Shown piece by piece: positions 50,468 to 61,401 of a stretch of 64,000 bases of DNA. A program made the position numbers and the translations under genes. The stretch covers positions 3,963,754-4,027,753 of the forward strand of contig OZ024792.1 of NCBI GenBank assembly GCA_964017065.1, in the 5' to 3' direction. The notes beneath the pieces are model-generated. The model did no database searches, was not told the DNA's origin, and saw only the letters and a program-made list of their open reading frames with translations. This stretch comes from Haliclona indistincta (Eukaryota; Porifera; Demospongiae; Haplosclerida; Chalinidae). Numbering within the stretch: the stretch's first letter is position 1; every line of letters begins with the position of its first letter.

Positions 50468-52028
50468 TTATTGTGCAACAGCACTGGGGTCTTCTTGGGG
50501 ATTCTTCCAAAGCCCATAAGTTTTTCCAACAGTATGTTGCCACAGTCGCACAGTACCGTCCTCTGAAGCACTGCAGTATACCTCACCATCAGGATTATAC
50601 CGAACACAGTGAACTGGTCCAAAATGACCTTTGTAAGATTCTGTAGCAGATGTAACAGAATAGAAATAAATTATCTCACAACTGCACACCTAATTCTTGC
50701 CCATCGTCAAATGCAAACTTGTACACTTTGAAGCCTTCTCCTTTGCCACTTGTATCCTCTGCACCGCCTGCTACAAAACATGATTTCTGTGGATGAATGC
50801 TGGCAGAGAACACTTGGTTTGCAGAATTGTGACTTTTGACAATGTCCATGCTAAAAATAGACATAATAATTATAGAAACTAATACAGCTACTGTAAATAC
50901 CTTGTTGCATCCAAGAAGGACACACCATTTTTATGAGCCACTGTCAGTAGAGAATGATCACATGATAGCTCGACACTGAATACTGGTCCTGGTAGGTCAA
51001 TAGTTTTGACTACTGAACCAGTTCGAATATCCCATAACCTGTTACGTAAATCTAACCTAAAATTTATAAACTAAGCAAGTGGTAGCTTACTTTATTTGAC
51101 CAATTTCTTCAGCAGAGACAAAAAAGTTTTGATCTCCAGCCCATATTGCACACTTAATGGCCTCTTTGTGTTCCTGGAAGAGCTGTGGTTCACTGTCTAG
51201 GCTACCGAGATTAAAGAGCCGTATCACTTTGTCATTGCACCCAGTTATTAGATGACTATCATCCTATGAGGAACAGAATCTACAGTCATAAGCGATTTTA
51301 ACAGCACCATTTCGTAACAGCCGAGATCGTCTAGAGGTTAGGACATTGCGTTGTGGCCGCAATAACCCAGGTTCGAATCCTGGTCTCGGCAGATTTTTTT
51401 TCTTTTTTTTTATCCACTCACCTGAGAAAAATCTACCGCTTTTACTATGTGCTTATGACGAAAGGTTGCAATTTCATCTCCAGTGACAGCATTCCATAGT
51501 TTTCTGCAAAAATAATGCAGTAAATTCGCTACACAGTGCTGAGATAATGGTCGGTCTTACGCTGTAAAATCAGCTGCTCCTGTTGCAGCCTGTGTAGCAT
51601 TACTGTTGAGACAGGCTCCCCATACAGCTCCTTTATGACCCTCAAACGTGCCAATCCAGTCACCAGTGTCACCCTGATATAACATGGCCTGTCTGTCTGC
51701 ACAACAAGAAGATTGCACACTATTGTTACAAAATCATGTACAGTTGTGTATAAAAATAATTTATGGTTATGAAACAACACCGTTACTTTAGTGTAGCTAA
51801 TAACCACCGATTGCAAGTAGTACGAGGCCAAAAGAGACTCAATTTGGGCTATGCTGAAGCCGAATCAGTGAATGTATTACTAATGTAGTTACCTTTTGAT
51901 GCAGTTATAAAAAAGAATTTGTCTTCTCTCTTGATCTTGCTGTAGTGTACATCCACAACAGGACGTGTGTGACCACGACAGCACAAGGCTACCTGTCGGT
52001 ATTGCACTCCGTTCGTCTCGGTCGCCAT
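50468..52028 (-). CDS. STRAP: STRAP (UNRIP) WD40 protein
   Basis: Seven minus-strand exons: 51893-52028, 51561-51696, 51422-51503, 51091-51263, 50901-51038, 50690-50850 and 50468-50640. They encode 332 aa. The protein is made almost wholly of WD40 repeats. Human-like blocks include [47 protein letters not shown] and [21 protein letters not shown], then [11 protein letters not shown] and GKTYGLWK near the C-terminus. STRAP is part of the SMN complex acting in snRNP assembly, and binds TGF-beta receptor and Smad proteins. It ends about 20 residues earlier than the vertebrate protein, lacking the acidic tail. Intron 3 carries a tRNA-His on the opposite strand. Confidence 0.96.
51320..51391 (+). 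tRNA. tRNA-His (anticodon GTG)
   Basis: Acceptor GCCGAGA pairs fully with TCTCGGC, discriminator A. Anticodon stem TTGCG/CGCAA encloses the loop TTGTGGC (anticodon GTG). T-arm CCAGG TTCGAAT CCTGG. The base before the gene is A, so the extra 5' G of mature tRNA-His would be added post-transcriptionally as in other eukaryotes. Antisense within STRAP intron 3. Confidence 0.93.
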
Positions 52029-52315
52029 ATTACGTACCACAAAGTAACACCAGGCGTGGCTTCACTGGGACTCGTACCGCCTCTCAAACCTATGAATTTT
52101 TAATTATCAACATTGATACAGTTTATCAAAAATACAAAAGATAACCACAGTGACAAGACAGTAATCATGTTAAACTTGAGAGCAGAAAAGTGAGTGACAA
52201 ATTTTCTACTCAATAATATTTGGTGGCCATGTAAGTTAATAATAATTATGAGCCCTATGCATTATCTTGAGACGTACAACAAAGCTGCATAATAAATTAT
52301 ACACACACATAAGCA

Positions 52316-52515
52316 NNNNNNNNNNNNNNNNNNNNNNNNNNNNNNNNNNNNNNNNNNNNNNNNNNNNNNNNNNNNNNNNNNNNNNNNNNNNNNNNNNNNN
52401 NNNNNNNNNNNNNNNNNNNNNNNNNNNNNNNNNNNNNNNNNNNNNNNNNNNNNNNNNNNNNNNNNNNNNNNNNNNNNNNNNNNNNNNNNNNNNNNNNNNN
52501 NNNNNNNNNNNNNNN
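52316..52515. other. Assembly gap, 200 N
   Basis: Exactly 200 unknown bases, probably a placeholder rather than a measured length. Sequence on the left ends in a short ACAC run. Confidence 1.
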
Positions 52516-52748
52516 GTATGTTGTACAGCAACTATCAAACACAAGCTACCAATATGGTAACAGTACTACATACATGCACTAACATTATAGAGTCTATACA
52601 CACATTCATTATGATAGTAATATAATACACTACAGCATGACTTTGTACGCGTGTTGTGTCGCAATACATTATTATATACGTGTATGTATACACATAAACA
52701 AACAAACAACTGTATAGTTCTATAAGTGCATTAGAGATGATCGCTTAC

Positions 52749-52867
52749 TTGAAGCACACCGGCACATCTTGGTGGAGGTAGCAGGCTTTCGGGTACACGT
52801 ACCAAGCCGGAGTGCTGTTGGTCAGATTATCGGCAGTAGATCCATCGTCGTCATATAAATTCGCCAT
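52749..52867 (-). CDS. Orphan first coding exon, rest of gene probably in or beside the gap
   Basis: An ATG at 52865-52867 (minus) opens 39 codons reading MANLYDDDGSTADNL and on to a Cys/Tyr-rich stretch. It stops at a good donor (gtaagc, phase 2). No continuation exon is recognisable between 52516 and 52748 or between 52029 and 52315, so it may be lost in the N gap. Family unknown. Confidence 0.4.
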
Positions 52868-53112
52868 GTTTATCGTCATGGCCGGGGAGTTCTTGTTGTC
52901 ATCCCAAGCACCAAGATTCGTCTTCTTGATTGTAAAAAGGAACAGCCGAGGAAGCCAAAGGAAACGAGTTTACAAACAGCGCTGCGCTGCTGCTCGATGA
53001 TCAACTCCGCCCACGGCAATACTTGCTGAATGTAATTTTATGTAAAACAAGCTAAAATGTGCGCCACGAGCATTAGCCCGCGACGTGTGAATAATTAAAA
53101 ATCTATTGTTTC

Positions 53113-55869
<2,757 letters not shown>

Positions 55870-56123
55870 CTATGTCCCTCCTCCCGTTATAATAATTAAT
55901 TTTTGGCGGTAAATTTGAAAATGATTAGTATCTGGCACTCAAGAAGAAGCTAAACCATCAATAAAATGATACGTTTTGTTACAATTTTGCCCGATTTGCG
56001 TCTGTCCTGTTGTACTGTGACATTAAAAAAAAATTATTATAGATGAACCATGCAAATTTAAAGAGTAGCTAAGAGAGGATTACAAGTAAATGCAAAATGC
56101 AAAAATGGATTAACTGCACAGAG

Positions 56124-59100
56124 TTAAGTCTCAGATTCAGTCAACTCAGCATAAACAACAGGATTGTTTATACGATCAGCAAATGAATCATAATCACCCA
56201 ATACAACTTCAGTGGTTGTTACTGGTTTTATAAGTGGCTTGTGCTCTGATGAAGAAGTGTTTTGTTTACTACGATAGTAAATAGTCATCCATTGCTTGAC
56301 ACGAATTCCACAAGCACAGCAGAAGTATTTTAAGACACGATAGATTAAAATGATAAGAAGGACAAGAAAGGGCAAATACAGCAATGAGAGCTTAGCATAT
56401 ACATAAGAATTATTGTAGGAAACTGGGTTGTAATAAGGTGGATATGAAACACCTTCTACTATCACAAAAGCAGAAACTATACCCATGACAAGTAAGAGCA
56501 GAAAATCAATGATGTTGTGGACTGTAGTTTTGTATGGTCGTAGAAGTAGAGCTAGTCCAGATAATAAAATAGTCAGTCCTGCCTCAGAGCTTCCTATGGC
56601 AATAGTGATTGCTTGTCTATTATCGAGTAAAGAACAAAACAAAGTTATAACGAAAACAAATCTGAACAAAAGATAAATTCCAGCAAAGTACCTTCTTTCA
56701 CCACCACCAGTTGCACTGTTTTTAAAGCAGCCTTGATAAGCATCCACTAGAGCATGAAGACCTAGCCTGTCTAATTTACAACATGTTAGACATTGCTGGA
56801 ATGTTTTTAAATGATAGAAGAGAAGAAATACTATTGGAAGAACTCCAAACACCAGTAGACACAGTACAGCTAGGACAGCAAGGGCAATGTTTTCTCCTGA
56901 AAATGTTTCACCAAAAGCAGTAAACGACAGAAGTTTAACAGACACAGCTAGGAAACGCATGTATGACAGTAATATCAAACCAGCATAGGTATCAATAAGG
57001 GAAGGATTGATATTGAATTTTTGCCAGAATCGAGCCAGTAGTCGATGGACTGGTCTAGTGATGGTCACTACCAACCTGTAGCCATTATTATAGCACTTGA
57101 TCCAAGTAGAAGAGACTACTATGAAGAGCAGAGGACAGGCAGCAATCACATATTGAAGAAGAAAAACTCCAGAAGCAGTATTTATGTACGGTAAGCAAAG
57201 TGGAGCTGGATAAATTGTGAGAAAGTTGAGATTCCAAATGCTATAGACGATTAAAGAACCAACAAAAGAGTCTGCATTGAAGAGAGTAGTTGTTCTATTT
57301 GGTATCCATGCCGAATACCCTAGTCCAGGAAACTGCAATGACACTAACTGACTATATAGAATAAATCCATTGAGGCTCCCACTAACGATGTTGATATGGA
57401 AAACAGCTAATATGATCATCAGGATAAAAACAGGAAAAAAACCAACGAATAAAAAAATGAATACTCCTTTTACATAATCACATTCTGTGCAAACAAACTG
57501 AGGAACATTAATAGGAATACCGTAACCTTCACCAGCACAGCTACCACACATGTAGAACATTGGAATTTCTTCAAAACAGTTTTGTTTCACATAAGCAGAA
57601 CATGTACTTCTTGTATAGTAATTGAATGGTTTCATTGTTTCATTGCAAATTGAAGAAAAAAAATCACAAATTTCAAGTATATCTTCCATTATGCATCCCT
57701 GTGATGCATTGCAAACAGCTTCTTTGTCACTGTCACAAGGTTTAAATTGAACATCAGCTGCAATCCCAGGGAACTGGGATGGGTGAACTAATATCTGTGA
57801 GCTGTGATTTGGACTACATGAAATTAAACGCACATTCAGAGGTTCACATTCTATACTGTTTTTCGCCTTACATTGGTCAACAATGTTGCACTCACAATCA
57901 TCATTAGAACTGTTTATTACATTGACAGAATCAGTTATAGGTTCAACTCTGATATCTGTCTGATCAGTAATATCATTACCCCACCCATCTCGTACTGTGT
58001 AATATTTTAAGTTGATACATTCTCCAGGATAGAGTGTGTAGTTAGTGGGGCCAGTAATATTAGCTGGACCAGATCTTAATTGGTTAACACAATTACTTTC
58101 TTCAATAAAAGACCATCCATTCCAGCAAAACGTGATATACAGCTTATCATTACCTAGTGAGTGTTGATCAGGCCAAATACAAGATTGGAACGAGTCTATA
58201 TAGATAGCATCTCCAAGACCAGAAGCTTGATTCTTAGTAAAAGTGACAGTGATATTCCACTCATCAGGATGAAGTGTTGTGTTGCTGTGTCTAATGAAAC
58301 AATCTCTACCACCTGTTTGTTGAAAAGTACACGACTCAGAGTAGATGGCTCCTCCATGATAGCTAGCTGTGTTGTTCTTAAACAAAAGGGTTGTGCCACT
58401 GTTGACAACAAGTGAACTACAGTCTACAATATGAAGAGCTGCTCCATCAACAGCACTATTACTGATGAACTGAAGATGAGATGATGATAACAGTTCGATT
58501 GATGATGAGGAACGAAGACTCAAAGCTGATACACTATTCTGACTAAACACAGACACACCCATTAAGGTAAGTGAAAAGAATCTCAAAAGTACACTACCTG
58601 AACATGGTATTATAAGACTCATGATTGTGTTTCCACAATGGCCATTAGTAAAGTTACTATCACTTATCGTTGTGTCCAGTATAGGTAGCTGGCTCTTCTC
58701 ATTCTGTGTTAGATAAACTGATGATCCTTGAAATGCTTTGTTGTTATCAAAATTGCAATTCTCAATGATTAGTTTGTTATCAGCATTGAAGAACTCACTG
58801 TCAAAAACAGTACTAACAGTAAGGCCACCACCTATCTCAGCTGCATTAGATACAAACCTGCTACTAGTTATATTGATGGTATTGTCTGATGGATAGTCTG
58901 GTCCAGTAGTAGCTAATTCAATCAGAGCGCCACCACCACTGGTTGATGGTAGTAGAGTACCATGGCTTGTCTCTAATGCTTTGTTCTCCATCACCTTAAC
59001 ATCATCTATACTAACAGTATTGTTACTGGTATTGCCATATAATGCCAGAAACAGACCCGCTCCAAACTGAGCCATGTTGCCTTCAAGCCGCACATTGTTA

Positions 59101-59339
59101 AGCTGTACAGTGTTGTTAGTTGCTGTTCCTCTGAACACCACAGAGATACCTCCTCCTCTACTAAGACCAAGGTATCCACTACTGACAGAAGCAAATAGTC
59201 CACTACCAGCAGTGTTATCAGTGAAGATAGAGTTAGTTATTGTATAAGATGATTGGGAAGTGATATCATTAGCCTCTATCACTAACCCTCCTCCTCCTGT
59301 TTGCATTGCTTCTTGTTCAACTATCATACCATTGTACAA
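56124..59339 (-). CDS. Beta-helix plus multi-pass membrane protein, copy 1 (main exon)
   Basis: A 1071-codon open frame whose apparent first codon is TTG (59337-59339). The true start or acceptor is unresolved. Residues 1 to about 380 are parallel beta-helix-like repeats with NN.A..GG and GGG..V motifs, rich in Asn, Ser and Thr with many sequons, as in polymorphic-outer-membrane-type repeats. Next comes a Cys-rich region, then a juxtamembrane box CGSCAGEGYG ... CTEC at about residue 596-615. About 9-10 hydrophobic segments follow, with conserved loop blocks NGYRLVVTITRPVHRLL, FNINPSLIDTY and LHALVDAYQGCFKN. It ends in a short cytoplasmic tail (DRINNPVVYAELTESET) containing Tyr motifs. The family is not one I can name. 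A surface receptor-like role is inferred from topology only. Confidence 0.8.
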   Translation of the reverse strand: MYNGMIVEQEAMQTGGGGLVIEANDITSQSSYTITNSIFTDNTAGSGLFASVSSGYLGLSRGGGISVVFRGTATNNTVQLNNVRLEGNMAQFGAGLFLALYGNTSNNTVSIDDVKVMENKALETSHGTLLPSTSGGGALIELATTGPDYPSDNTINITSSRFVSNAAEIGGGLTVSTVFDSEFFNADNKLIIENCNFDNNKAFQGSSVYLTQNEKSQLPILDTTISDSNFTNGHCGNTIMSLIIPCSGSVLLRFFSLTLMGVSVFSQNSVSALSLRSSSSIELLSSSHLQFISNSAVDGAALHIVDCSSLVVNSGTTLLFKNNTASYHGGAIYSESCTFQQTGGRDCFIRHSNTTLHPDEWNITVTFTKNQASGLGDAIYIDSFQSCIWPDQHSLGNDKLYITFCWNGWSFIEESNCVNQLRSGPANITGPTNYTLYPGECINLKYYTVRDGWGNDITDQTDIRVEPITDSVNVINSSNDDCECNIVDQCKAKNSIECEPLNVRLISCSPNHSSQILVHPSQFPGIAADVQFKPCDSDKEAVCNASQGCIMEDILEICDFFSSICNETMKPFNYYTRSTCSAYVKQNCFEEIPMFYMCGSCAGEGYGIPINVPQFVCTECDYVKGVFIFLFVGFFPVFILMIILAVFHINIVSGSLNGFILYSQLVSLQFPGLGYSAWIPNRTTTLFNADSFVGSLIVYSIWNLNFLTIYPAPLCLPYINTASGVFLLQYVIAACPLLFIVVSSTWIKCYNNGYRLVVTITRPVHRLLARFWQKFNINPSLIDTYAGLILLSYMRFLAVSVKLLSFTAFGETFSGENIALAVLAVLCLLVFGVLPIVFLLFYHLKTFQQCLTCCKLDRLGLHALVDAYQGCFKNSATGGGERRYFAGIYLLFRFVFVITLFCSLLDNRQAITIAIGSSEAGLTILLSGLALLLRPYKTTVHNIIDFLLLLVMGIVSAFVIVEGVSYPPYYNPVSYNNSYVYAKLSLLYLPFLVLLIILIYRVLKYFCCACGIRVKQWMTIYYRSKQNTSSSEHKPLIKPVTTTEVVLGDYDSFADRINNPVVYAELTESET

Positions 59340-59710
59340 AATTAAAAAGATTTCTATCGAAATCAGAAGGATGTAGGGTTGTGAAATCTACCACTGGTCA
59401 ACAATGTAAACTAACAAGGAACAAGCATGGAATGGTAACACGATTGACTTGCTAACAGACCATAGATCCCTACATCAGTGGCTGCTGTAGTTGACTATAG
59501 CTAGTTCAACTTGTTGCTGTTGACTGACACCTGACGTGCATTCTGCTTGTGACAGCTTATGTACAGCCACTGATGTAGGGATCTATGGTCTGTTAGCAAG
59601 TCAATCGTGTTACCATTCCATGCTTGTTCCTTGTTAGTTTACATTGTTGACCAGTGGTAGATTTCACAACCCTACATCCTTCTGATTTCGATAGAAATCT
59701 TTTTAATTTT
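59338..59710. mobile_element. Foldback element with perfect 147-bp inverted repeats
   Basis: Arms 59338-59484 and 59564-59710 are exact reverse complements over all 147 bases by my reading, with a 79-base spacer. No transposase frame. The outer end abuts the first codons of the copy 1 main exon. Confidence 0.85.
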
Positions 59711-60515
59711 CTTGTTTGTGTCCTTTTTTCTTTTTCAGTGAAGTGCAGTTCAATATCATGCAATTACTGTGCCATCTTTGTTTCCACCATTGGTTTGGTT
59801 TTCCTGTTGTTGATGGCTTTCTTTATTATTAACAATTTTAAACTTGTAGCTAAATAATTCTTATGCTGTAGATATCAGCTCGCCTACGCATGCATGAATA
59901 CAGTGCATACGAGCCCCACCCACACTTGTTTACAGCGGTTATAATTGTCTGGCAAGGCAGAATGGTGATTCTGCGCTTGCTAGCTTACCGTTCTTCGAAG
60001 ACACCAGACAAATATGTGTTCTCCGTGATCTATACTGCTTGGCGATACTCAAGCTTGTGCTTGGTCACGTGCGCTTACCACAGCTTGGTCACGTGCGTAT
60101 TGCGCAATCACATTAATGGCGTCTAACACTTAGCTGACAATGGATCACGATCGAGAAATCGCGGAATTTATATCGCCGTTTCGCTAAAAACTAAGTTCAA
60201 AAGGCACATGCCAGGAGAATTTCACGACTGTTCGTGGGTGTTTTGGTCCCGGCACTGCTCACGTAAAGGTGCTAGGCGAGTGGAAGAAAGAATAAGAAGA
60301 AAACGAAGATGACGAAACTCGATTTTCACCGTTTCCAGGTTCGTCACTTTAGTAACAATCTTGAGCTATCTCCTTGCTACTGTAAGATGGGGCAACGCCA
60401 GATAGCAGATTTAAGTGTCTTTGGACCTATAAAATTCATCACCAGGCGAAATATCAGCGTTTCAACGCTAATACATGTATGTAGCCGCCATCTTGTTTTC
60501 TCGTTCAACCCTACA
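59711..60515. other. Unassigned DNA between the two parts of beta-helix gene copy 1
   Basis: About 800 bases. It contains two copies of cttggtcacgtgcg near 60060-60100 and a CpG-containing stretch around 60140-60320. It has short plus-strand ORFs, one of them reading MTKLDFHRFQ from 60309. I recognise no gene. It looks unlike the AT-rich flanks and may be inserted DNA. Confidence 0.4.
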
Positions 60516-60541
60516 TAGGGAGACACTACCGTGTCTCCCTA
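60516..60541. repeat. TA-bounded 11-bp inverted repeat (possible element remnant)
   Basis: TAGGGAGACAC and GTGTCTCCCTA flank a 4-base centre. It reads as two transposon ends fused with nothing between. It truncates the reading frame of the copy 1 N-terminal exon. Confidence 0.6.
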
Positions 60542-61125
60542 ATAAACTGACAGCTATCAAAATAAACCACACCCACTGGATTGTAAAGAATAATACCAGT
60601 ACCATTGGATTGGATGATATAAAAGTTTGTTAGAAGTATGTCTTTGCAAGCTTCAAACAGTACTGCTGTCTGAAAGTTTGAATTAACTAAAGAATACCCA
60701 TCAGCATAATACTGCTTCAGTATAGTGCCACAACCAATCATTGCCACATTTTTCAATTCTATTTCTTGAGACTGGAAGAATGCTAGACCTGCTAATGGCT
60801 GACACTTGATGACTACCTCACCTTCACTACCATTACCAACAATGGCTAGCTGGGATATATTCTTGAGCTGAGTGTCGCTACCGTTGTTGTGCAGCTGGTG
60901 TTGTCCTGGTTGGAGGAGGATGGTGATGGAGTGTTTGTAGTGCTGGGCTCCCTTGAGGGCCATGTTGAGGGAGAGGCAGGGAGTGGAGCAGCCTCCCTCC
61001 CAGCAGGAGGGGTCATTGACACCAGTCATATTGTCTACATAGATCTTGTGTAGCCATTGATCAGAATAACAGTGAATAACTACTGGCAGGGCCAGCATAG
61101 AGAAAATGAGCGTGAATCTGTCCAT
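60526..61125 (-). CDS. N-terminal exon of beta-helix gene copy 1
   Basis: The frame opens with a signal peptide (MDRFTLIFSMLALPVVIHC). A conserved opening domain follows, with IYVDNMTG, CWEGGCSTPCLSLN and a beta-helix start (LLQPGQHQL, AIVGNGSEGEVVIKC). It stops in the palindrome at 60516-60541 right after FDSCQF. The body of the same kind of protein resumes at 59339 on the same strand. Either a 1.2-kb intron joins them or the gene is broken. I found no donor/acceptor pair that keeps the frame, which favours disruption. Start context: ATG at 61123-61125 on the minus strand. Confidence 0.7.
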   Translation of the reverse strand: MDRFTLIFSMLALPVVIHCYSDQWLHKIYVDNMTGVNDPSCWEGGCSTPCLSLNMALKGAQHYKHSITILLQPGQHQLHNNGSDTQLKNISQLAIVGNGSEGEVVIKCQPLAGLAFFQSQEIELKNVAMIGCGTILKQYYADGYSLVNSNFQTAVLFEACKDILLTNFYIIQSNGTGIILYNPVGVVYFDSCQFIRETR

Positions 61126-61401
61126 TGCAGTGCTTTAATCTATTGCATAATAACACTGTAATTGTACATGATGCCAACTGAACATTGCTTACCTTGAGAA
61201 TTAATAAGCATTTTTACCACCAGATATTCTGTTGTAAATCACAACAGCCCTTACAAAGAAAGGTCACTACTAGTATATAACCACTCCTCAGTTTTTACAG
61301 CCTAAAGATTAACCTCTTTGTTATCAACATTCTTATTAACGAAATCAATCAAGAATAAACAAAAAATAACTAAGTAATTCTTGTGTACAATTTCAGTTTC
61401 T
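61126..61401. other. Intergenic between tandem beta-helix genes
   Basis: 276 bases, AT-rich, with the 3' flank of copy 2 and promoter of copy 1. No clear TATA box. Confidence 0.5.

Noticed and set aside
52236..52560. ORFs of about 80-100 aa
   Set aside because: They consist almost entirely of the N gap.
59654..59857. Plus-strand 67-aa ORF with a hydrophobic segment
   Set aside because: Begins inside the foldback arm and continues into AT-rich DNA. No supporting signal for a gene.
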